A stretch of 64,000 nucleotides of DNA from Limnephilus marmoratus (Eukaryota > Arthropoda > Insecta > Trichoptera > Limnephilidae). Both the position numbers and the translations under genes were made by a program. Location: positions 54,597,058 to 54,661,057 of the forward strand of contig OU862919.1 in the NCBI GenBank assembly GCA_917880885.1. Reading direction: 5' to 3'. The notes beneath the pieces were generated by a model. The model was not told the DNA's origin and searched no databases. It worked only from the letters and a program-made list of their open reading frames with translations. This document shows positions 22,703 through 31,944 of the stretch, one piece after another; position 1 is the stretch's first letter; every line of letters starts with the position of its first letter.

Positions 22703-23142
22703 ACGCATGTATTATTATGCCATCATAAGTGATAGCACAGTATCCCCCTTGAGACTCTCAAGCAGGACTCCGTGGTACCACCCATTGTGGCAGTAATGTA
22801 CATATAGTAGGTGTGGGTAGCTGTGTTGAGATAGTCATCATAATATTATACAAACACAATGTAGTAAGTTGAGGTATGTTGAGCATCATAATATACTAAA
22901 GTCGCAAAGGATAATACATTATAGTAAAAAGAAGAAAAAAATAAAGAATATATTTTACAAAGTGTGTTTTTCATTTAATATATAAAGAATATACATGAAG
23001 TGAACTTAGATAGCAGTTGAGACAAAAAGAGAAAAGAAAAAAACAAAAGTAGATGATATTAGTGCCAATATTTTAAAAATAGCTATGCAATATTAATCTA
23101 TTTTGTAGGTCTAGTGGTATAATTTAAATACCAATTTAATTT

Positions 23143-26136
23143 TTATGTTTGGTTTGGAGTAAATAGGTTTTGGAAAAATAGTGTTCCTTTAGTTTTTATC
23201 CAGTCTGTGATTTGTGTTTTTAGTTTATTTGTTGGTGAATAATCAGCATGTTTTTTCAAAGAAGGTGGCATGCTGTTATATAGTTTGATAGAATAGTAGT
23301 TAAAGGATCTTTGTCCGTGGGTCGTGTGCCTTAGCGGGATGTTGAGTGTTAGGTTTGTTGAAGACCGGCTTGTTATTGAGGACTGAGAAAGTAAAGGGAT
23401 ATGTAGTTTGAATTTGAAGAGGTGAAGAATAGACGATTTAGCGTAGAGTTGTCTGATTGACAAAACATCGAGCATCTTGTAAATTTTTTCAGAGTCTGTA
23501 TCATATGCTACTTGGAGAATTAGTTTGATTGTTGCCTTTTGTGCTTTTTCTAGTGGATCTAGAGAAATATTACTTGCACTTCCCCAAGACAGAAGACCAT
23601 ACATGATTAAAGATTGGGAAAGCGCAAAGTAAATAGATCTTAGTATTGTGCGTGGGAAGATGTTTTTTATATTATTTAAGAGATACATGATTTTTTTGAG
23701 CTTGGATGTAATTAAGTTGATGTGGTCATTCCAGCGTAGGTTTTCGTCAATTATGACACCTAGATATTTTATTTGTTTGACTTTTTCTATGATTTCGCAA
23801 TTGCATATTGAGAAGGTTTGGGAGCAGTCGTGTATTTTCAGAGCGAAGGTTGGAGGAGGTTGACCTCTTTGAGTTATACTATGTGTTATGAATTTAGTTT
23901 TTTTAGTATTTAGAGTAAGTTTGTTTTCATTGAGCCATTGTTTGATGACAGCAAGACTTTTCTCAGCTTTAAGGAATGCCTTGATCCATGAGTCAGCTTC
24001 ACAAAGTATTACGGTGTCATCAGCGAATGTCACAATGTTGCCTTCTGTAATTAGTTCACAGATATCATTGATGTAGATAAGAAACATTATGGGACCTAGA
24101 ACACTACCCTGGGGCACTCCGTAACTGATCGGAAGGGATTCACTTTTCACTTTGTTGATAATGACTTGTTGAGTTCTCTCTGACATAAAACTTTTCAGTA
24201 AGTTAAGTTCATTTCCAGTTATGCCGAGTTTAATAAGTTTCTTAAAAAGTATATTGTGAGAAATTGTATCGAAGGCTTTACATAAGTCTAGGTATATTGA
24301 AATTACTTTTTTCTTTGAGTCAAGGTTAGAGTTAATAAAGTCTGTTACTGAGGTTAAAGCGTGTTGTGTATTTCTGTTCTTTCTAAAGCCATGCTGGTTC
24401 TTCGAGAGTAGATGGTTTGTTTCTAGGTAGTGGTAGAGCTGTTCTTTGATGGCTTTTTCCAGAATTTTGGACATAGTATTTAGAAGAGTGATAGGTCTGT
24501 AGTTGTTGATATCATTTTTAGGTCCTGACTTATAGATAGGAATTACTAGTCCATTTTTTAAGCAGCTAGGGAAAATACCTTCTTTTAGGCTACGATTTAT
24601 CAGGTATGTAAGTGGAATGAGGAGTTGGTCACTTAGAGTTTTAATGGTGTTAGCGTCTATGTTGTCAGTACCTGCAGCAGAGCTATTCTTTAATGATTGT
24701 ATTATTTTAATTGTCTTATCACATGAGATGGTTTGGAGTTTAAATTGTGTATCATTATTGGAGTTAGGAGTATCTTGCTGGATAGATGAATGTAGATTCT
24801 CTGCCACAGTACTTGTAATGTTTTCTGCCAGAATGCCTCCAATATTTGTGTAATGATTGTTAATGTAATTTAAAACTAGTGTAGGATTGTCGTGGAAGAG
24901 GATTTCTTCATCGTTAATGACAATATTTTTGATATTATCATCATCGAATTTTTGAGTGCAAGTACTTTCCTTTAGTATTGACCATACACTTTTGGGATCG
25001 TAGTTGGATTCTATCAGTTTATTTTTGAAGTGGAGCTCTTTAGCTGTTCGTATAATTTGGGTGCATAGGTTTCTATATCTTTTGTAGAATGAGTAGAGAG
25101 TAGTATCAGAAGGGTTGAGTTTAACTTGTTTGTGTAACTTATCTCTCTTTTTAATACAGTTTAAGATGCTTTGGGTTATCCAAGTTTTTAATTTTTTTTT
25201 GCGGTGGGGAATAATTTTTGTTGATGTCTTAGTATTTTGTGTGATGATGGTTTGTAAGTATGTAATGAAGTAGTGCCAAGCCTTATCTGTTGACGTTATA
25301 CTCCTTAAATGCTCCCATGATTGTTCATCTAAACATGATTTTATGTTGTCATAGGCAATATTCTTAATTGTGAAATAGCGTTGAGTAGGCAAATTTGGAG
25401 TTGGTGTAGTCAAGCCTAGTAAAGTAGTGTAGTGGTCCGTAATGGAGGATTCGTAGACTATGCTTTTAATATGATGTTTTGATTTTACCATTATGTGGTC
25501 TATACAAGACTCAGTGTTATTGGTTACCCTAGTGGGGGTATTAATAGTACTGAAGATACCATGTTGCATCAGCATCAAAAGGTAATCGTGGTTTTGTGGG
25601 TGACCATTAGGCAGTAGGTTAATATTAAGGTCACCGGCTATTATGATATTTTTAAGGGAATTTAATTTATTAAGATGACTATTAAGGGAAGATATGAATG
25701 GTGCGATATCATGGGTGGATGGTGATCTGTATAGTGCAAGTATACATGTTTCTTGGTTGACGATTATTTGTAAACAGTTTGCGGTATCAATGAAAATTTC
25801 AGAAACTATACTATTAAGGTTGTTATGAAGATAAACTACAACACCGTCGTTTTGTTTTTTATTATTTGATGTGTGGTACTGGGTGTAATTTTGTTTGTGT
25901 TTCTGGGTGAAGGCGTTTGTAATCCAACATTCTGTGAGAATAATGATATTAAAATCTGTAGTAAAAGTGTTGGTTAGGATGTCGAGTTCATCGTAATTTT
26001 TGTTGAGAGAACGTATGTTTTGATTTAGTATAGTTAGTGAAGGTGGGCTAGTGAGGATTGTATCACATAATTTCTGATCCGCAGTAGTGTAATGGTGGTG
26101 CAAGTTATTAAGATTCATTTTCAGTAGATCAGCCAT
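23143..26136 (-). CDS. Element B ORF2: AP endonuclease and reverse transcriptase
   Basis: A 997-codon frame starting MADLLKMNLNNLHHHYTT. Residues about 35-250 are an APE-type endonuclease: LNQNIRSLNKN, ILTECWI (catalytic Glu), LALYRSPSTHD, IIAGDLNINLL (Asp/Asn), SCIDHIMV and SSITDHY (terminal Asp-His). A linker is followed by the RT at about 490-770: NYRPITLLNTMSKILEKAI, QHGFRKNRNTQHAL, SIYLDLCKAFDTISH, SYGVPQGSVLGPIMF and the catalytic TFADDTVIL. The C-terminus has KYLGVIIDENLRWNDHI and YGLLSWGSA. All expected catalytic residues are present and nothing interrupts the frame, so it may encode an active protein. It nicks target DNA and reverse-transcribes the element RNA. The family is Jockey/CR1-like; I do not assign a clade. 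Confidence 0.95.
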   Translation of the reverse strand: MADLLKMNLNNLHHHYTTADQKLCDTILTSPPSLTILNQNIRSLNKNYDELDILTNTFTTDFNIIILTECWITNAFTQKHKQNYTQYHTSNNKKQNDGVVVYLHNNLNSIVSEIFIDTANCLQIIVNQETCILALYRSPSTHDIAPFISSLNSHLNKLNSLKNIIIAGDLNINLLPNGHPQNHDYLLMLMQHGIFSTINTPTRVTNNTESCIDHIMVKSKHHIKSIVYESSITDHYTTLLGLTTPTPNLPTQRYFTIKNIAYDNIKSCLDEQSWEHLRSITSTDKAWHYFITYLQTIITQNTKTSTKIIPHRKKKLKTWITQSILNCIKKRDKLHKQVKLNPSDTTLYSFYKRYRNLCTQIIRTAKELHFKNKLIESNYDPKSVWSILKESTCTQKFDDDNIKNIVINDEEILFHDNPTLVLNYINNHYTNIGGILAENITSTVAENLHSSIQQDTPNSNNDTQFKLQTISCDKTIKIIQSLKNSSAAGTDNIDANTIKTLSDQLLIPLTYLINRSLKEGIFPSCLKNGLVIPIYKSGPKNDINNYRPITLLNTMSKILEKAIKEQLYHYLETNHLLSKNQHGFRKNRNTQHALTSVTDFINSNLDSKKKVISIYLDLCKAFDTISHNILFKKLIKLGITGNELNLLKSFMSERTQQVIINKVKSESLPISYGVPQGSVLGPIMFLIYINDICELITEGNIVTFADDTVILCEADSWIKAFLKAEKSLAVIKQWLNENKLTLNTKKTKFITHSITQRGQPPPTFALKIHDCSQTFSICNCEIIEKVKQIKYLGVIIDENLRWNDHINLITSKLKKIMYLLNNIKNIFPRTILRSIYFALSQSLIMYGLLSWGSASNISLDPLEKAQKATIKLILQVAYDTDSEKIYKMLDVLSIRQLYAKSSILHLFKFKLHIPLLSQSSITSRSSTNLTLNIPLRHTTHGQRSFNYYSIKLYNSMPPSLKKHADYSPTNKLKTQITDWIKTKGTLFFQNLFTPNQT

Positions 26137-26183
26137 GTTAATATTAAGTAAATCAGAAAATGTAAATTTGATGAGTTAGTGAT

Positions 26184-27086
26184 TTATTGACGAGTCCCCA
26201 TTTTTTTAAGATCATTTTCGTGTTTAATTTGGAAGGTTTTTTCCCCGGGTCCTTTACGTACAAGCAGTCTGTTCGCTTTGAACCACACGAATTGGAAAAG
26301 AGTTTCTTTGGCAGTTTGTTTGGTTTTCCACAATAGTTCCTTAAAGTAAGGAGACAGCACTTCACTGATGTAAATCGGCGAACTCAAGTTGAGTGATTTG
26401 GCCGCACTTTTTACTGAGAGAATCGAATCCCTAGTTTTAGGGTTGTGAAAAGAGATATGCAGTTTGTCCGGGGTGTTACGTCTGCGGTCTTGGGTCCTGG
26501 TCACCATACGAATGTCCTGTTGTAGCAGGGGCAAGCCCAGCAAGCTGGCTACCCGTAGTACAGCTTCTGTAGGTTGTTCGCCCGGCTGCAGCTCCACTCC
26601 CGCCATCTCCACGCTGTCAGATAACTTTTCTTGCTCGAGTTCTGCAAGTCTACACTCAAGGCTAGAAATTCTAATGTTATTCTTATCGTTCACCTCACGT
26701 AAAAACTTGGTTTCTTTATGCAGATCCTGCATTTGTTTGAAGCTCGACACAAGGTCTTCATACTGGTTACAGATGAATTCGCTGCTTTTCTTTAAGTCTC
26801 TTATTTCTTCTTCAAACATTTTTTTCATTTCAGTAATTTTGCTGTCAAAATGTTTGGTGATTCGTTCGAATAAGACATCAGTTTCTGAACCGGACTTCGA
26901 GGACGGTGAGCTCGATCTGCTTTTGCATTTCGGGCAGTTCCAAGTTAATTTATTTTTAACCGCCATTCTTTTGAAATTTGTATCGGTGATGTTGACACAG
27001 GTATTATGAAATGCGGTATTGCAAATGGCACAGGTGAGTGCAAAGTCATTATTCGAGATCAAGTTGAGGCAGCCTTCGCAGTTCAT
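26184..27086 (-). CDS. Element B ORF1: PHD-type zinc finger, coiled coil and Baculo_FP-like domain
   Basis: The likely ATG at 27086-27084 begins MNCEGCLNLIS, giving about 300 residues; the frame can extend to 27137 only with a GTG start. Residues 3-50 carry Cys/His pairs (CEGC, CAICNTAFHNTC, CPKC), a PHD-like finger. Residues about 65-160 are charged and heptad-like (coiled coil). The C-terminal third (LHISFHNPKTRDSIL to FVWFKANRLLVRK) matches the FP-protein-like domain found in ORF1 of many insect LINEs. ORF1 probably binds element RNA and supports the particle. It ends 47 bases before ORF2. Confidence 0.88.
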   Translation of the reverse strand: MNCEGCLNLISNNDFALTCAICNTAFHNTCVNITDTNFKRMAVKNKLTWNCPKCKSRSSSPSSKSGSETDVLFERITKHFDSKITEMKKMFEEEIRDLKKSSEFICNQYEDLVSSFKQMQDLHKETKFLREVNDKNNIRISSLECRLAELEQEKLSDSVEMAGVELQPGEQPTEAVLRVASLLGLPLLQQDIRMVTRTQDRRRNTPDKLHISFHNPKTRDSILSVKSAAKSLNLSSPIYISEVLSPYFKELLWKTKQTAKETLFQFVWFKANRLLVRKGPGEKTFQIKHENDLKKMGTRQ

Positions 27087-27191
27087 TTTTAGAGTAGTTT
27101 TTAATTTACAGAGTTTATATGTGGAGTCACAACTCACTGTTTCAGGTAGTTAAACTTTTGATGTGTTAAATCACTGGTATAAAGTGTAACA

Positions 27192-28010
27192 CAATGAGAT
27201 AACATTTCATTGCATTTAATGTAATTCGTTTTTTTGAAGTTATATTTGCTGTGATCTGGATTGGTGGGTAGGGGTCTGTATTTGGACATCAAAAGATCGA
27301 ATTCAATGGGAGGATGATAAGGGTCAATTTTGGATAGCACATGTGAAGCAATTTGAATGTTGAGGTTATGGTTTGAAAACACTAAATCTAAAATTCGATC
27401 TATGTTGTTAGTTACATGATTGAATTGATTAAGTCCAGTCAAATTTCGAAAGTCTAGTAGAGATATCGATTTTTGGCTATTATGTAAGACTGGTCTGGTG
27501 TGCGTTACATTGACATTTGGTGAGTATTGAATAGATGGGACATTAAAATCATCCATTATTATTGTGATATCGTCTGATGATAAGTTATTATATGTCGTAT
27601 GACACTTTTCGAATGAGATTTTCGATCGGTATATCTGGAGGCAAATACGCCAAACATAAGTTAATGGATTGTCTGGATATTTCATTTAATTTAAATTTAA
27701 TCCATAAATCTTCTGTAGATTTTGAGCTGTGTGCTGAGACTGAAAAAGATGTCATTTCTTTCTTTATGGCTATTAGAACTCCACCACCTGATTTTTTAAA
27801 GGAACTCGATATGTCCCTATCGCGTCTATATATATTATAACGATCGTCTACTATTTCATGGTCAAAGATTGTGGAGTCTAACCATGTTTCTGTAAAACAA
27901 ATTAAATCATAATTGCAACTGAGCACTTCGTAATATAAATCAGTTAATTTACTTTTTAAACCACGTACATTTTGATAATAAAATGTTATTGCCGTTTTGT
28001 TAGAATACAT
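27192..28010 (-). pseudogene. Family A copy 2 ORF2, endonuclease part
   Basis: ATG at 28010. The frame reads YYQNVRGLKSK, ICFTETWLDS (catalytic Glu) and GGGVLIAIKKE, then shifts near 27611 into a frame with ITIIMDDFNVPSI, LLDFRNLTGLNQFNHV, RILDLVFSN and DPYHPPIEFDL. The usual GDFN motif is DDFN. The right-hand edge of the B insertion cuts the protein after KCNEMLSHC. Confidence 0.85.
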
Positions 28011-28536
28011 TTTGAAAGTATATCTTAAGCATAATTAAATACATTTTTTTTTTAAATTTATATGAAAATAATTTATTGTAAAGTAAGTAATTATGCTTTG
28101 AAAGGGGGCAATTATGAACATCATAATATTTGGTTTGTTTGTGGTACATGATTTTGTCTATGGTATCAGGTGTAATTAATTTTGACAGATCTAGGTTATA
28201 GAAACGTAAACATGATGATAAGCATATAACAGTTGCACAAAAGAATGGTATATTACAATTATTTCTAATAGGTTGTGATAGTTTTTTGTATTTAACAGGT
28301 GGTGGTACTTCATGAGAATAATGATTAATCGTGTAAGTCATATTTTGTTGTTGTTTCACAGAATAATTTTGTTCAAAAGATTGCAACAGTTTTTTGTGAC
28401 ATTTAAAACATTCTGAAGATTCGTTAGTTACTACAATGGAGATATTGTGCATATAATTAAGGTAATTCCATCTTTTCAAAAGATTAACTTTTAAGTAACT
28501 TGTGTGGGGAAAGTTATTAACTAATTTTAATTTCAT
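28000..28536 (-). CDS. Unassigned 178-codon frame between ORF1 and ORF2 of family A copy 2
   Basis: Starts MKLKLVNNFPHTSYLKVN, ends 11 bases into ORF2 and lies on the same strand. It has a CFKCHKK pair, CATVICLSSC and HNCPLSKH, giving a Cys/His-rich basic protein with no family I recognise. Neighbouring ORF1 has three breaks within 650 bp while this frame is intact. However, open frames of this length can arise by chance in AT-rich DNA, and the family A copy at 48 kb has no frame here. Confidence 0.35.
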   Translation of the reverse strand: MKLKLVNNFPHTSYLKVNLLKRWNYLNYMHNISIVVTNESSECFKCHKKLLQSFEQNYSVKQQQNMTYTINHYSHEVPPPVKYKKLSQPIRNNCNIPFFCATVICLSSCLRFYNLDLSKLITPDTIDKIMYHKQTKYYDVHNCPLSKHNYLLYNKLFSYKFKKKMYLIMLKIYFQNVF

Positions 28537-28759
28537 AAAGGGACGGCAGATCTGGTTGGTTCGTTTTGTGTTGATTTCAATTTTGAAAGTTTGTTGACAT
28601 CCTCTTGGTCTGTAAATTAATATTATAGGGGTTGAGTCGCTAACACGAGTGAAAATTAATGAAATTAAATTAATTAATTAAAATTGTTAGGCATAAGTGA
28701 CAGGAGTATCTCGTTTTTTTTATCTTTTCTAAATCGTTAAATGAATTTATATATATGTG

Positions 28760-29443
28760 GTTTGTGTTTTCATTGAGCCGAAGGAAAATTTTACAGTTTT
28801 TTATCCAGCAGAATTAAAATTTTGGTTCTTTAGAAAACTCTCTAACCTTTTTATAGAGGATTTTATTTTTGGGGGAAAGGTGTTCATTAATGAAGATGTT
28901 GTGTCCTCCGTGGATGTTGATGTCCTCCGCTGTGAGGCCCTTCCTCTTGCGAATTGCAGCGATTATGTCGTCCTTTTGTTGCCTCCGTTCCAGCTTCACA
29001 ACAACGTTCCTCGGTCTTCCTTCAATTTTCTCCCGTGGAGTGACGCGACTGGCGAACTCAATGTGACTTGGCATCTCTACCTTAAGTTCGGCGTAGATTT
29101 TCTTTAGAACATCTATTAAATTTTCTTGTTTTTTTTTCCGGGATCCCGATAATCTCAATGTTATTAGCACGAGCATACTGTTCATTGGCGTCAACTTTCG
29201 CTTGTAATTCAAACAAATCTTTTTTTTGTGACATATTATTTTCGTTTGTTTTTTCCAATTCGGTAATTTTTTTCTCCATATTTTTAAATTTTAATTCGTG
29301 ATCATCAATATTAAGGCTCAGAAATTCTACGGTTTTACTAAATCCCGTATCTCCGATTTAAATGTATTATTTAACTCACAGAATTTGGCTTCTATGCGAC
29401 TTAACGCATCAGATTCTTCCGCTTGTGCTTTCTTTGGTGGCAT
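28760..29443 (-). pseudogene. Family A copy 2 ORF1, broken
   Basis: Begins MPPKKAQAEESDALSRIEAK at 29443. A coiled coil (MEKKITELEKTNENN) is followed by ANNIEIIGIPE and a Baculo_FP-like end (DINIHGGHNIFINEHLSPK, then FCWIKNCKIFLR). Damage: a shift near 29340, one extra base in the A-run at 29129-29137, and an in-frame stop at 28814-28816. Confidence 0.8.
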
Positions 29444-29540
29444 TGTATGGTTGTTTTTTTTTTATATATTTAGCGAAACTGATAAATTCAAGTTATTTTA
29501 TCGATAAAATTGGTGATTGATATATTTTACTTAATTTTAA

Positions 29541-29643
29541 TATTTAGTTGAAAATTTCGTTTCGTGACAGATCAAGACCTAAGATGAGCAACCTTTCAGC
29601 AGCCGAAGCAAAAGTGTTGCGGGCCGTAGTTCTCCCACCCCTG
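29541..29643 (-). mobile_element. hAT-type terminal fragment
   Basis: On the minus strand from 29643 the sequence reads CAGGGGTGGGAGAACTACG then GCCCGC, the common hAT end form. The opposite end was not found. Confidence 0.5.
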
Positions 29644-29747
29644 TAGTAGAGGATACCGCTAATTATTTCTTGCAGTAAGCACTTATCTTGTCTTCGCGAA
29701 ACATTATAAATAAGTCCGTTGTTTTCCTTGTAACTTTCAAACAAATA

Positions 29748-29850
29748 TACCCCTCACACCTTTTACCTTCCCAGAATTTCCTCTCATTCCTTCCTTTCCC
29801 TAAAAATACTTTCCATACAGCATCCCCAAAGTTGAGATAGGCCATAAGAT
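29748..29850 (+). repeat. SINE-like repeat, 3' part (copy 2)
   Basis: CCTTCCCAGAATTTCCTCTC, TCCTTCCTTTCCCTAAAAA and CATCCCCAAAG match the tail half of the copies at 30305 and 57395. Confidence 0.6.
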
Positions 29851-30304
29851 ATGATAAAAAAATACTTTCTTTAATTTTCTTTTATATTTACAACCCTTTA
29901 CATATATGCGCCATTATTTAAAATTAGATCAAAGATATATCGTTTTTTTTAGTTAATGGTTGATTTTTATTCAATCTTACATTCTCCGAAGAAATCTTCA
30001 TTTGCAATAATAACTGATAAATTAACAACAAATAATACAAAATAATATTTCATATTAATTTTACTTAATGAGTAAAATCTCAAATTGTTATATTTAATCA
30101 ATGAAGACAATGTTAGCGACTCTCAAACTCTCAAACCAAAATTTTAAACCTAAAATTTAAAAAAAGGTTCAAACGCATCTAGGAAAAATAATGTCTAATA
30201 ATGGAGTGGAAAATAGTCTATTATTTGGTCTACATGTCTGATTCCCCATACAACTTAAAGATTCAAAAGTGATTAATATATTTTTTTTATGTCAATAAGA
30301 GTCC

Positions 30305-30660
30305 AAACTGTGTATAATTTGGGAGGCGGGATTAGGTACCGCCGCCCGGGAAACATTTATTGGATAACCAACACCTATGCCATAGGTCACCTCAAGTGGT
30401 TCGCTACGTTTGGTGACTTAGCAGGGGTGCCCGGGTTCATAGGGTGTGATTTGTCTGGATTTGGCGGCGGATGATCTGAACGCACTGAATCCTAGATTCC
30501 TACCCACCACTCTTACCCTTTTCCTTCCCAGAACTTCCTCTCCTTCCTTTCCTTAAAAAGACCCCCCCAGGCATCATCCCCAAAGATGACATAGGCCCTG
30601 AGGGAAGTTATTTTTCTCAGGGCCTCCTGTGTGGAGCTAAAGTAAAAAATAAAAAATAAA
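30305..30660 (+). repeat. SINE-like repeat, copy 3
   Basis: Contains TTATTGGATAACCAACACC, CAAGTGGTTCGCTACG (a possible pol III B-box), CCCGGGTTCATAGGG and the tail GATGACATAGGCCCTGAGGG to CCTCCTGTGTGGAGC, ending in an A-rich run. The last ~100 bp match the 3' end of LINE D at 43258-43380. Confidence 0.75.
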
Positions 30661-30666
30661 ACTGTT

Positions 30667-30920
30667 CCCAACAGCCTAAAGCCAGTCAGACTATGGCAAC
30701 GCAAATTGGGGTATGTTGTGAGGCTGATGGGAAGTGGGGAAGGGAAGGAGATGAGTGAGAGGAAGGTGCGGAAGTACCTGACTATTGAAGATCTAGTCAG
30801 CAAACACGGCTTAAGTCATTTCAAACAACATTTCAAGTCTGAATTGTTGCCTTATACTAGGGCTATACTGAGAGAATCTGCCGCTCCGGAACATGCCGCA
30901 AATACATCTTAATAGTGATA
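30667..30920 (+). repeat. Dispersed repeat X, most complete copy
   Basis: Runs from CTGTTCCCAACAGCC through GTATGTTGTGAGGCTGA, CAGCAAACACGGC and GGGCTATACTGAGAGAATCT to GGAACATGCCGCAAATACA. A second copy is split around LINE D at 43100-43257 and 45661-45730. Confidence 0.65.
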
Positions 30921-31085
30921 ATAATAATAATATTTTGATGATTTATAAAGCGCCGTTTTTGTGAAAAGTCACCTCAAGGGAGCTGTACAAACTTATATTA
31001 CATTTCTAAGATCTAGAAAACTAGACAAACAATAAAAACAACTTATGACTAAAAATATATGTACAATGTTTAGACAAATGAACGC
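30921..31085 (-). mobile_element. L2/CR1-like 3' tail
   Basis: Inverse of the end of the element at 53036-54960: an ATT-type tail, AGCGCC, an inner GTGA/TCAC hairpin and GAGCTGTACAAAC. No coding part remains. Confidence 0.7.
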
Positions 31086-31944
31086 AGTGCTGCCTAAAAA
31101 TGAATGAATACATACTTACGAGGGAGGTTGCTTGAAATTAACACTGTTTATTGTCTATTTAAAGAAATTTAGACAGTGTTCGCACGCGGAGGACATAATT
31201 GTGAACACATGTTATTTAATCCTGAAAAATATTGAAATATTTATGTACAATTTATTCTTTAATCAGCGTATTTTGGAAAGTAAAGTAAATCTTATATTAT
31301 TCTGAATTACATAATAAATTGCGAAAATACTTCACCGTCGGTGTGAAATATTCTAATTGTTTAAATAAAGTCACGTCTTATCCAATAATTTTCTGACACT
31401 CTTTATTGCTTCTCTGATATGATAATAATTTAAATAGTCAGTTCCAATTTTGAAAAACCAAAGTTCATAGAACTTGAATAATCTTTTGCAGAAATATCTT
31501 TTCAAATCACGTACCTACCTTTTTTGCATATATTTAATGGTTATTATATTGTCTTACAAAATATGAACACTGTGCGTCATTTACGGCATTGTTCACTAAG
31601 AAAAACATAACTTATCACAAAATACGAGAACTTACACTAGAAAGTACATAACGTAACACGAAAATACAAATGATTATGACGTAAGGTATGCAAACGCAAG
31701 ACTTAGACAAACCTTACCCCTAACGATATTTGTCATAGATATTGGTCAAGTCAGTTAGGGGAGTTTGCCTTGCAAAAGGTCACGTAGTAGCGATTTTGAT
31801 TTATGTTGTTAAGGTCGGGTATCTAATGAAAAAACATCTTGGACTGAAGGTGCCAAAATGCCAAGGTGTCAAAATCACAAACTTGAAGAAGACTAAATTA
31901 CATAAATTTTTTGTATAAAGTTTTTAGTCTAATATATGTATATA
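31086..31944. other. AT-rich interval, no feature
   Basis: I see no gene or element end here. Confidence 0.5.

Larger units (their letters stand above)
22441..27191 (-). mobile_element. Full-length family B non-LTR retrotransposon, open ORF1 and ORF2
   Basis: A minus-strand LINE with ORF1 (27086-26184), a 47-base gap, ORF2 (26136-23143), a ~650-bp 3' UTR and an (AAAT)n tail (TTTA repeats at 22442-22487). Both frames are uninterrupted. It sits inside family A copy 2. The 5' boundary lies between 27138 and 27192, and I could not define a target duplication. Confidence 0.9.
20025..29470 (-). mobile_element. Family A non-LTR element, copy 2, interrupted by two younger insertions
   Basis: The 3' end is a T-run (poly-A) at 20025-20039, immediately after the ORF2 stop. 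ORF2 runs right to about 22440, is broken by the family B element, resumes at about 27192 with the endonuclease and ends at 28010. An unassigned frame and ORF1 (to 29443) follow. The protein reads across the B insertion: the left part starts with a WDDLNTANKTA stretch that fits directly onto KCNEMLSHC of the right part, matching copy 1. Confidence 0.88.

Noticed and set aside
26464..27009. A 181-codon plus-strand gene
   Set aside because: It is the antisense shadow of element B ORF1.
28757..29107. A 116-codon plus-strand gene
   Set aside because: Antisense of the family A ORF1 relic.
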